Shown here: positions 50,021-57,839 of the stretch, one piece after another
Numbering within the stretch: the first letter of the stretch is position 1
Layout of the letters: each line of letters opens with the position of its first letter
DNA from: a virus
Length of the DNA: 64,000 nucleotides
Virus record (IMG/VR): IMGVR_UViG_3300002494_000025
Location: 1-64,000 of that record
Strand: one strand, 5' to 3'
The notes under the pieces: generated by a model
Told to the model about the DNA's origin: nothing
The model's input: the letters and a program-made list of their open reading frames with translations, nothing else
Database searches by the model: none
Translations under genes and position numbers: made by a program

Positions 50021-50038
50021 ACAGGGTTTAAACCCTGT
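50021..50038 (-). terminator. terminator after the zinc-peptidase-like gene
   Basis: ACAGGGTTT/AAACCCTGT, perfect 9-bp inverted repeat with no spacer. In the leftward direction it is followed by CTTTTTTT. Confidence 0.85.
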
Positions 50039-50062
50039 TTTTATAACAACAACTTCAACTTT

Positions 50063-50947
50063 TTATAACAACTTCCTTAGTTCTTTGAAGGAATCGTCAT
50101 TATGAATTTTTATATATAATGTGACATACAGATTTGGTAGTACATGTTCATACATCAACCTATATTCAACACTTGTCATATATATTAACATGTCCGTCAA
50201 TATTTCATTAACTATTATGAACCAGTCCGTGTAATAGTCAAGATCATGTTTATTGTTCATGAGTCGGTGTATATAATTTAATATATATATGTCGTATTCT
50301 GTTCTATTTTCAAGAATCCTTTTACGTAACATATATATAATACCACCCATTACACCATCTTCTATGATCTCCCAAAAGTCCATAAATAATGGGTCTTTTT
50401 CATCATCAATATTCAAATCAATTAATTTATCTAGTATGACATATTTAGTACCTTTCCAAATCTTATATGCCTGTGATTTATTTTTTAGTGTCTTATAACT
50501 AAAATATTTTCCCATGTTTGTATATATGTATTCTATATCTTTAACAAATGCATTGTAGAATTCTTTTCTATATTTATTTGTTAAAACCCAGATTGGGACG
50601 TGTGTTAGTTCATGTAACACAATATACAATGTATACCATACTACCCCCTTCTGTTTTTCTGTATCATTAATTGTTGTAGTATCATTTTCAATTGAATTTT
50701 TGATTTTGTAAACATCCGATAAATTAAAATAAATTACCGGGTGAAATCCTTCCCGGTTAAATTCTACTGTAAAATGTGAAGTTTCGGATTCATTATTGAT
50801 GATTACAATTTTACCACCACGTTTTTTAAAATACTTCAGTAGTAGTTTACCATTACTATAATATGGTCGTATATCACCTTCCAAATACTGTTTTATTTCA
50901 TTTTTATTACAACTCAATAACTGTGACATTAATTTTTCTATTTCCAT
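50063..50947 (-). CDS. zincin-like metallopeptidase candidate
   Basis: 294 residues from the ATG at 50947 with GGGAGGTGG upstream; no TAG, TAA stop. The HELTH motif (about residues 112-116, within IVLHELTHVPIW) fits the HExxH zinc-binding helix, and WEIIEDGVMGG about 85 residues later could supply the third ligand. The rest is helical and Tyr-rich. It is a single-gene unit next to the polymerase. A regulatory or host-directed protease is possible; a structural use of the motif cannot be ruled out. Confidence 0.5.
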   Translation of the reverse strand: MEIEKLMSQLLSCNKNEIKQYLEGDIRPYYSNGKLLLKYFKKRGGKIVIINNESETSHFTVEFNREGFHPVIYFNLSDVYKIKNSIENDTTTINDTEKQKGVVWYTLYIVLHELTHVPIWVLTNKYRKEFYNAFVKDIEYIYTNMGKYFSYKTLKNKSQAYKIWKGTKYVILDKLIDLNIDDEKDPLFMDFWEIIEDGVMGGIIYMLRKRILENRTEYDIYILNYIHRLMNNKHDLDYYTDWFIIVNEILTDMLIYMTSVEYRLMYEHVLPNLYVTLYIKIHNDDSFKELRKLL

Positions 50948-51111
50948 CACCACACCACCTCCCATGTATTCATCATTGTTAAAACTTAAATAAAATAAGA
51001 AATAAGAACTGTGTTTTTAATCGTTAATTTTGTCAAGAGTATACATACGCATAGTAATACACTATCATTCTTTAGTTAGTTGTACATAATTCAATCAGGG
51101 GGTGGACATCA

Positions 51112-51930
51112 ATGAAACTAACACATAATAAAATTAACCATACCAATTATAAACAGGGGATTGGTCATAAAAAAACATTGTTCTATATAGGTATTATCAC
51201 AAGTTTGTTAATATTGAGTATATCGTCCTTTATAATTGTAACATCCTATTTAAAAATTTTATTTAAATCTCAAATTGAAGTATCTCAACCAATATCAATC
51301 GAAGATCAGGTAGATCAAATAACTGAAGTACATACAACTATAGAAACGTCTACAACTTCATTGGAAATAAAAAATGAAGAAAAAATTAAACAAAAAACTA
51401 ATATAGAAACACAACAGATGATTATGTATTCAACATTAAGACATTTTGGAATCTCCGAACAAAATACAAGACAAATAACCAAAGCAACATTCGAAGAACT
51501 CCCAAACATCTCAAAGTACGGATTCACATATGAAGATGTTATTGCGTTAATTTATCTCGAAAGTGCATTTAAAAATCACAGTCCTTACTGGGACAATCAT
51601 GGTGTAGCTGTTGGATATTTTTCCATCCATAATGTTGCACTTAATAGAGTTAAAAAACATTATCCACATGAATTTGGTCATATCAAAAATAACAAAGACT
51701 TATTAAAATCACCTTACTATCAAACTAAAGTTGCATTGAGATATATATACATAATAATTCAATCAGAAATAAAAGATTCTGAAAAATATTGTAATCTTAA
51801 ATACTATGTGTTGAGTCGTTACAATGGTAGAACAACTAATTTATACGATAACGTATACATAAGGATTTTCAAAAACCGTTTGTCACAAGTGAAATCAATA
51901 ATACAAAAACAGACAACAACGGATTTGTAA
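51112..51930 (+). CDS. membrane-anchored lytic transglycosylase-like protein
   Basis: 272 residues; GGGGGTGG precedes the ATG; no in-frame TAG, TAA stop. A single N-terminal membrane segment (about 22-47) and a Glu/Thr-rich stalk lead to a lysozyme-like SLT domain. The catalytic glutamate is probably Glu150 in IALIYLESAF, followed by G-x-x-x-G-Y-F-S-I and YVLSRYNGR, matching the ES-x-F, GxxGLMQ and YN-x-G landmarks. It should cleave peptidoglycan from the periplasmic side. It may act in lysis (signal-anchor endolysin) or in entry. No holin was recognised beside it. It lacks TAG, unlike most rightward genes of this block. Confidence 0.7.
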   Translation: MKLTHNKINHTNYKQGIGHKKTLFYIGIITSLLILSISSFIIVTSYLKILFKSQIEVSQPISIEDQVDQITEVHTTIETSTTSLEIKNEEKIKQKTNIETQQMIMYSTLRHFGISEQNTRQITKATFEELPNISKYGFTYEDVIALIYLESAFKNHSPYWDNHGVAVGYFSIHNVALNRVKKHYPHEFGHIKNNKDLLKSPYYQTKVALRYIYIIIQSEIKDSEKYCNLKYYVLSRYNGRTTNLYDNVYIRIFKNRLSQVKSIIQKQTTTDL

Positions 51931-51943
51931 TTTTAAAACAAAA

Positions 51944-51965
51944 AACCCTGGAACATTCCAGGGTT
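51944..51965. terminator. bidirectional terminator
   Basis: AACCCTGGA (51944-51952), 4-nt loop, TCCAGGGTT (51957-51965), flanked by A-rich and T-rich runs between convergent genes. Confidence 0.85.
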
Positions 51966-51973
51966 ATTATTTA

Positions 51974-52354
51974 TTAATCTTTTTCCCACCAGTCTCTGAG
52001 TTCATCCATAACTTCTCTGAGTTTCTTTGAAAATTCTGGATTGTTTGTCTTGTTCATGACTGCCTACCAATTCAATTTACCAATCATTTCCTTGTATGTT
52101 ACATCACCAGAGTTTATCTAACTCTTGGCACGACGAACCATTTCATCCTTTGATACATCTGCTAAATTTGTTTTTTTATCATATCTCAGTACATCGTGTA
52201 AACTCCCCTTGTCAATACTCTTTGGTAGTTGTTCAGTTATTTCTGTTTTTTTAGTCTATTTTTTCTTTTTTGAACACTATTCTATTAACTGTTTTGTTTC
52301 AACTAACTCTTGTTTAATTGACTGTAGTGTTTCAAATAATCCTGTCCTTAACAT
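51974..52354 (-). CDS. small leftward protein with four TAG codons (TAG = Gln)
   Basis: 126 residues, TAA stop. The ATG at 52354 has GAGGTGG about 10 nt upstream. In-frame TAGs at codons 26, 33, 82 and 99 break it under the standard code, which is why a standard search misses it. N-terminal coiled coil (LFETLQSIKQELVETKQL), a basic linker (CSKKKKQTKK) and a helical domain ending ELRDWWEKD. Function unknown. It is the only leftward gene of this block with TAG, so it behaves like a late gene by codon content. It ends at the terminator shared with the transglycosylase gene. Confidence 0.65.
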
Positions 52355-52400
52355 TCATACCACCTCACTTTTGTGGAAATTGAGTTTTCAATAACGTTGA

Positions 52401-53672
52401 TTTGATCAAGACTATACTTTTCAAGACTTCGATATCAAGTCTATTCGAAACATCATAAAACATCCGATTGTATATATACACCCCTTTTCTAAAAACACAC
52501 CATCCCATTATAAGTTTATAATAGTATTAATTCATTTACTAATTTTTAAACGATTTGACAATCACATAAATGATAATATTATACTCAATACAATAATTGA
52601 ACTACAATCAAATGATACCAACAATGATTATATTTTGTATACAAATGATGTGTAGTTAATCTTAAAATAGAAAATGTTCAATGTTGAAACATATACAAAT
52701 ATTAAATTTATTGACATTGAAAATTTTCATACCCACCAGTTCAGAATTGTTAAGATAACAAACGACGATTTTGAACGTTTAATACCTGTCATAGAACGCA
52801 ATCGCTTCGAATCAAATGACATAATTATCAATCGTACTGAGTATAACGTTGATCATAATTCAATTGATTCATATTTCTACATTACAAATGAAGAACAAGA
52901 TGTAAAATACTTATTCAGAAAATTAGATGGTAATACATAGAGGTTTGTATCTATAGAGAAACTATTACATGCATATCTAAGTGAATATCAATACGAAAAC
53001 TATGGATTAAAGATAATTAAACCACGTGACGATGAACAGTTATAGCTACTTGATAGTTTCTTTACAGATACACTAATAATATCATTATAGAAGTCTGGTA
53101 CTGGAAAGACATTGTTATAGTTGTTTTATTAGATAACAGAAGTACTTAAAAATAGACTAAATAAAACGTTAATACCAAAAACATATTCAAAAATTATCTT
53201 TATCGCCAATAATTCAGTTATCCAACCCCGTAAAGAGTTGGGTTTCCTACCAGGTAGTAAACATGAGAAAATATTACCATTTATGAGTGGTATCATCGAT
53301 AATTTAGATTTTCTCTTTAATGGAAATATTAATAATGACTTTGATATAACAAAAACAGATGTGAATAGTCTATTTGAAATCCGACCAATTTAGTACATCA
53401 GAGGTTCATCAATAAATAATTAGATCGTAATTGTTGATGAAGTTCAAAATCTAACATGGCACGAATTAAAAACAATAGTGACACGTGTGAATACATCAAC
53501 ATCAAAATTAATTCTCATTGGTGATATACATCAAGTCGATGAAACAATGTAGATAGATTATCTTGGTATTATGAAATTGATCAATGTATTGTTTGATTCA
53601 AACCTACAAAATTGGAATTATATACCACTTACCACAAGTTATAGAAATATGTTCACAAACACACAAACATAA
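52401..53672 (+). CDS. PIN-PhoH-like ATPase, 5' end unclear (TAG = Gln)
   Basis: The frame is open from 52401 to the TAA at 53672 (424 codons) with ten TAG codons. The C-terminal domain is PhoH-like: [17 protein letters not shown], the P-loop KSGTGKTLL (the codon before it is TAG, at 53088-53090), [17 protein letters not shown] and [13 protein letters not shown]. Upstream, [16 protein letters not shown] matches the end of a PIN nuclease domain, as in PhoH2-type proteins, which unwind and cut RNA. The first half of the PIN domain and an ATG in frame before 52674 are not visible, so the start may be non-canonical or the gene truncated. The coding start is therefore uncertain. Confidence 0.65.
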
Positions 53673-53696
53673 CATAGATTATGGAATAAAAAAAAG

Positions 53697-53718
53697 GGTC
53701 TGAGGAAATCCTCAGACC
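53697..53718. terminator. bidirectional terminator
   Basis: GGTCTGAGGA, 2-nt loop, TCCTCAGACC; a perfect 10-bp stem preceded by an A-run, between convergent genes. Confidence 0.85.
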
Positions 53719-53743
53719 TATATATATTCTATTATTCAATTAT

Positions 53744-54313
53744 TTATTCACATTCTACTGGTGGATAATACAGTGTTGTATTGTTGTACTTTTTTAAAAA
53801 TTCTAATAATCCATTAACAGTGGTGTCATCATATATTACATTGGATAATGTATACATATCCACCCCCGTATGATAACCGGGGATGTGGTCCAAAAAGTTT
53901 CTAACTATTTCTATTAAACCTGGAAATTCCTTTAATTCTGATATTTCAAGGAGTTTGGATCTTGCTTCTTCTGTTTTTAATGTAACTTTTTCTAATGTTG
54001 TCAAGTCCCCGGCCCGAAGTTTATTTGGAGAATCAACATCAGGATCGGGGTTATCAGGACTAGTCACTGAAACTTTAGAAATTTTAAGAGTACTGCTACT
54101 ATGCCAATACCAATAATCGAATAGTATATATATTCCGGGGAATATTTTGTATAAATAGTACCCCTCGACCCGATTACTACCTGGGGTTCTGTTGACCGGT
54201 CGTATAAACTTCTTATTTTTAATTGAAAAAAACACCCCCATTAAACCTCGTTGTTTTGTTGTGCCATAATAATGACATCCTACAATATCAATTGTATTTA
54301 CACTTATACCCAT
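53744..54313 (-). CDS. unknown early protein, paralogue of next gene upstream
   Basis: 189 residues, AAGGAGG upstream of the ATG; no TAG, TAA stop. The N-terminal 80 residues share a pattern with the neighbouring 96-residue protein: KKFIRP, then EGYYLYKIFPGIYILFDYWYW. That suggests a small beta-sandwich domain. The remainder is helical. The pair likely arose by tandem duplication. Function unknown. Confidence 0.55.
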   Translation of the reverse strand: MGISVNTIDIVGCHYYGTTKQRGLMGVFFSIKNKKFIRPVNRTPGSNRVEGYYLYKIFPGIYILFDYWYWHSSSTLKISKVSVTSPDNPDPDVDSPNKLRAGDLTTLEKVTLKTEEARSKLLEISELKEFPGLIEIVRNFLDHIPGYHTGVDMYTLSNVIYDDTTVNGLLEFLKKYNNTTLYYPPVECE

Positions 54314-54355
54314 AATACCTACCTCCTTTTTAAAATGATATTTGTTTTCGTACAG

Positions 54356-54646
54356 TTATATCATATCACATATATTATTTTTTGTCAATACTTTATTTTT
54401 ATTTTTTTTTAGATCATCATTTACATACCATTCATAACTAAAAAAGATATATTTTCCTGGTAAAACACCACTATACATATAAAAACCCTCATTAACACTA
54501 CCTTCCTTGGATATTGGTTTTACAAACTTCTTGTCTATAGGAGAAAACAATACTATCTTCAACCTTACACTATCAGGAGAATTAAAATACTTTCCACCCT
54601 TAAAAGTAAACAAACTTGTTGTATTCTCACCATTAACCTCAACCAT
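54356..54646 (-). CDS. unknown early protein, short paralogue
   Basis: 96 residues, no TAG, TAA stop. KKFVKP, EGFYMYSGVLPGKYIFFSYEWY mirrors the first domain of the adjacent 189-residue protein, without its C-terminal helical part. Possibly a duplicated single-domain version. Weak GGGATGAT ribosome binding site. Function unknown. Confidence 0.5.
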   Translation of the reverse strand: MVEVNGENTTSLFTFKGGKYFNSPDSVRLKIVLFSPIDKKFVKPISKEGSVNEGFYMYSGVLPGKYIFFSYEWYVNDDLKKNKNKVLTKNNICDMI

Positions 54647-54792
54647 AATATCATCCCTTAAAATACTTTAGAAAACCGACAATTTCTGTTCTACCACTAA
54701 TTGTTAATGTCACAAAATATCACCACCACTATAATTTAAGTTTTGAACTTCCTAACTTTTTTTTTATTTTTTTTAGTATGAAATAAAAAAGA

Positions 54793-54814
54793 GGTCCGGG
54801 GAAATCCCCAGACC
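54793..54814 (-). terminator. terminator of leftward unit
   Basis: GGTCCGGGGA, 2-nt loop, TCCCCAGACC, one internal mismatch. In the leftward direction it is followed by a T-rich run. Confidence 0.75.
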
Positions 54815-54831
54815 GAAAATTTATTTGTTAA

Positions 54832-55311
54832 TCATAACTCATTTCTAATTATATAATGGATCATTATATCGTAGAAAACTGCTAATTTGGTGATTTCTTT
54901 CTCATAAAATCTTTTTACCCAATGTGGTAATCTATTTACAAATATTGGTTCTGTTAGTTTTGTTACTATAGATCTAATCAAATCCATCATATCTTTGTCC
55001 AATGTTGTTATAATGTCAACATACTTATAGTAATCTTTAAATATATAAAACAATATTGGTGTCACACGATACGTATCATTTTCTACTTCAACAATGGGAA
55101 GAGGAAATTTTTTATTAAAATACCTTAAATATTTATTATTATTATCAACAAAGTCTGGTGTTATATATAACACTGTCACGAAATCACTGGTTATGTCAAT
55201 AATCACCCCGTTAACAACAATTACCTTACAGTCATTAACATAACACATTCTGATTACGTCATTAATTTTAAAATTAACATTGTCATCATTATTCATTCTT
55301 ATGAATGTCAT
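54832..55311 (-). CDS. unknown early protein
   Basis: 159 residues from the ATG at 55311, preceded by AAAGGGAGGG; an upstream ATG overlaps that site and is not preferred. No TAG, TGA stop. The first 75 residues have an SH3/OB-like strand pattern (NDVIRMCYVNDCKVIVVNG); the rest is helical. Single-gene unit bounded by a terminator. Function unknown; a small nucleic-acid-binding protein is one possibility. Confidence 0.5.
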   Translation of the reverse strand: MTFIRMNNDDNVNFKINDVIRMCYVNDCKVIVVNGVIIDITSDFVTVLYITPDFVDNNNKYLRYFNKKFPLPIVEVENDTYRVTPILFYIFKDYYKYVDIITTLDKDMMDLIRSIVTKLTEPIFVNRLPHWVKRFYEKEITKLAVFYDIMIHYIIRNEL

Positions 55312-55509
55312 TTTACTTACCCTCCCTTTAATCATCTCTCATATATAAGAACTGTATACATTCAAAAATTTGACAGGGGAATATTGTTAAATGTGAATGA
55401 ATGTTATATGTTATTTTTGTTCAACACCTGTTTATAACCTGTTTATACTTGTCGAAGTTATCCGGTGTTTGTCAAGTCTGTCGACGATGTCGAGTAAAAA
55501 TAAAAAGTG

Positions 55510-55526
55510 GGTTACATAAAGTAACC
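55510..55526 (-). terminator. terminator of methyltransferase operon
   Basis: GGTTAC, 5-nt loop, GTAACC; in the leftward direction followed by TTTTTATTTTTA. Confidence 0.75.
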
Positions 55527-55545
55527 TCTCAGATCAATCATCGGT

Positions 55546-56208
55546 TTAGATAGATTTTTGTTTTTGACTATATAGTTTTAGCAATTGTGAAATACCGTCT
55601 TTTAGTCTGTATGTGTCTATCACAAAAATTATAAATTTCTCACCAACTGTAATTACAATTTCACAATATTTATGTAACAGTAAATTATTGATAAATCGTT
55701 CATCCATAATTATATATGCACTATTGTACAATTCTGGATAAAAAACTGCATACATATCAGTATACGGTTTTACATTACTTTTAATATTTTTATTATTTTC
55801 TTGTTCTTGTTGTAACGTATCAAAAAATCTTACACTTGTCAACCTAACTGCGTATACTTCTTCGTTAAATTGTTTTATGACCTGAACGTTTGGGGAATCA
55901 ACTGTTAGTCCGATTGGTTCGACAAATTGAAATGCAAAAAACATCTTTTTGTGAGGTAAACTGATATTAATCATTAATTTGACAAATTGCTGATCATCAA
56001 TTTTACCATTGATTATGAAATCTGTTGTACTATAAAGAAAAGTATCAAAGAGTGGATATGTATCATAACGATTTTCTGTATACATAACCCAATAACCAAA
56101 ACTTTCAATTCTTGTTACACTATATACCGACTGTGAAAACAGAATTACAAACAATACAAACACAAACATGTTTAGATATATGTATGACCTTTTAATTTGA
56201 ATACTCAT
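55546..56208 (-). CDS. exported or membrane-anchored protein of unknown function
   Basis: 220 residues from the ATG at 56208, with GGGAGGTGG upstream; no TAG, TAA stop. A basic start (IQIKR) and a hydrophobic stretch (about 13-32, ending near SVYS) form a signal peptide or N-terminal anchor. The rest is mixed alpha/beta without cysteines or enzymatic motifs. Located downstream of the methyltransferase and WYL-like genes in one unit. Superinfection exclusion or envelope modification would fit an early exported phage protein, but this is speculation. Confidence 0.55.
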   Translation of the reverse strand: MSIQIKRSYIYLNMFVFVLFVILFSQSVYSVTRIESFGYWVMYTENRYDTYPLFDTFLYSTTDFIINGKIDDQQFVKLMINISLPHKKMFFAFQFVEPIGLTVDSPNVQVIKQFNEEVYAVRLTSVRFFDTLQQEQENNKNIKSNVKPYTDMYAVFYPELYNSAYIIMDERFINNLLLHKYCEIVITVGEKFIIFVIDTYRLKDGISQLLKLYSQKQKSI

Positions 56209-56238
56209 TATTAAACCCACCTCCCAAAAATTAAATAG

Positions 56239-56547
56239 TTAATTATTCTGTACCTCAAGTTTAATTGTTACCCAACCGAACATTTTTTTGATGTTATTAT
56301 ACTCAGGATGTGGTTCAAATCGTAATACAGGTTTAACTGGTTTTATTGTGTAGATTTCATTTAATGGAATTATTTTCCACTCATTACTATCTTGTACACG
56401 AACCAACAACACTGTATTTTTATTTTTTATTAAATTTGTTCCAACTAGATATGGTTCACAGACAATATCGTTTATTTGTATACATTCTTTATTTACTATG
56501 TTATTTTCCAATTGTTTGATTAACTCCCTTTGTGTATATACACTCAT
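56239..56547 (-). CDS. stand-alone WYL-like domain protein (short)
   Basis: 102 residues from the ATG at 56547; no TAG, TAA stop. CEPYLVGTNLIKNKNTVLL, then SNEWKIIPLNEI and FEPHPEY follow the pattern of WYL domains: EPY-x-LG, a strand with L-L-R, W-K, and a C-terminal F-x-P. It parallels the 115-residue protein coded at 59.9-60.3 kb. There is no HTH, so it is not a complete WYL transcription factor. WYL domains bind nucleic acids or nucleotides and regulate partner enzymes. Here it follows the methyltransferase gene. Confidence 0.6.
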   Translation of the reverse strand: MSVYTQRELIKQLENNIVNKECIQINDIVCEPYLVGTNLIKNKNTVLLVRVQDSNEWKIIPLNEIYTIKPVKPVLRFEPHPEYNNIKKMFGWVTIKLEVQNN

Positions 56548-56571
56548 ACTCACACCATCTCCTCATATAGT

Positions 56572-57741
56572 TTAATTCAATACTTTTAGTAATTCACGTG
56601 CAAGAAAACGGATAACTGGGACTGAAACTGAATTACCTGCTTGTTTGTACAGTTTACTTGTGGGATATGGTTGATTTCTATAAGTGGTGGGTAGTTTATA
56701 ACCATTATCAACAGGGAAACCTTGGATCTTAAACGCTTCTTTTGGTGTTATCATCCGGATTCCGTCTGGAACTCGTACAATAGTCATGTTAGTTGGATGT
56801 GTAGATGATGCGACTAATGCAGGACACAGTCCAGATTTATTTTTTCGTACATAGGAATTCCTTCTAATTTGGTAGAACCAATACATTTCATCAACTTCCT
56901 CTTCAAGATTGATTCTATTCTTTGGTCTTTTATCTGGTGGTAATTTCTCATACTCTTCCTTTGATACAAACAGATATGGATACTTTTCTTTTGTATAATA
57001 ATATTCAGGGTTATCTTTGATATTGATGTTAAGATCTAGTACATTCATACGTTCTTCCATTAATTGTTGAGGTGTTTTCCTGATTTTATATTTTTTAAGA
57101 TTGTTACCATCAAACAATGTAAATTTATCAACATCTTCTTTATTCAGAAATGCAAGAATATAGATTCTTGATCTGTTTTGTGGTAGTTCTGTATAATCTT
57201 TTGTGTTTATAACAGCATCTTTGACGGTATATCCCAAATCTTCAAGTGTAGTTCTAATAACTTTGTATGTATTTCCCCCATCATGTCGTTTTAAATGACT
57301 AACATTTTCCAGGAATAAAACACGTGGTTTTTTACCGAACACCTTTTCATGTTCAATTACAACATCCACGATTCTCCAGAACATTTCCCCCCTTGGGTCT
57401 TCAAATCCAAGTTTCTTACCTGCCACTGAGAAAGGTTGACATGGAAATCCAGCAGTTAGGATGTCAACATGATGAGAAAACATATCGTTCTTCAACTTCT
57501 TGTAATAACGAATTAGTTTAATGTTTTTTGCTAATTCCGGTTTAAGTATTTTTACAATATCACCATGTAGAATTCTGTGGTTGAAATTAGTTTGTAACGT
57601 TACAACTGCATAATTATCTATTTCATTTGACCAAATGATCTCGTATTTTTTATTTTCAACATCCTGGGTGGCAAGTATGAACCCCATTTCTATTCCACCC
57701 ACACCTGCAAACAGACTACCAACATAAAATAACTTCTCCAT
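56572..57741 (-). CDS. C5 cytosine DNA methyltransferase
   Basis: 389 residues, no TAG, TAA stop. Motif I SLFAGVGGIEMGF (about 9-21), motif IV GFPCQPFSVAG (about 97-107, catalytic Cys), motif VI FLENV, motif VIII QNRSRIYI, motif IX with ITPKEAFKIQGFP and motif X QAGNSVSVPV (about 367) are all present. It should methylate cytosine C5 in a specific sequence, probably to protect phage DNA from host restriction. No cognate restriction enzyme gene is nearby. First gene of a three-gene early unit behind motif copy 5. Confidence 0.93.
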   Translation of the reverse strand: MEKLFYVGSLFAGVGGIEMGFILATQDVENKKYEIIWSNEIDNYAVVTLQTNFNHRILHGDIVKILKPELAKNIKLIRYYKKLKNDMFSHHVDILTAGFPCQPFSVAGKKLGFEDPRGEMFWRIVDVVIEHEKVFGKKPRVLFLENVSHLKRHDGGNTYKVIRTTLEDLGYTVKDAVINTKDYTELPQNRSRIYILAFLNKEDVDKFTLFDGNNLKKYKIRKTPQQLMEERMNVLDLNINIKDNPEYYYTKEKYPYLFVSKEEYEKLPPDKRPKNRINLEEEVDEMYWFYQIRRNSYVRKNKSGLCPALVASSTHPTNMTIVRVPDGIRMITPKEAFKIQGFPVDNGYKLPTTYRNQPYPTSKLYKQAGNSVSVPVIRFLARELLKVLN

Positions 57742-57765
57742 TATCCACTACCCCCATAACCAATC

Positions 57766-57787
57766 TAATAATATGTTAGATTTTGTA
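57766..57787 (-). promoter_or_regulatory. early motif TACAAA-N8-TATTATTA, copy 5
   Basis: Read leftward: TACAAA (57787-57782), 8 nt, TATTATTA (57773-57766), 25 nt before the methyltransferase ATG. One base differs from the consensus. Confidence 0.6.
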
Positions 57788-57797
57788 ATTAAAAAAA

Positions 57798-57824
57798 CGG
57801 GTGTAATGTAAAAAACAACACCCG
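57798..57824 (-). terminator. terminator after sliding clamp gene
   Basis: CGGGTGT (57798-57804) and ACACCCG (57818-57824); in the leftward direction followed by TTTTTTT. Confidence 0.8.
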
Positions 57825-57839
57825 ACATAAACATTAAAA

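Noticed and set aside
54655-54717. 20-codon GTG-started leader peptide upstream of the 54356 gene
   Set aside because: Its spacing to GGTGGTG is acceptable, but length and composition give no support beyond chance.
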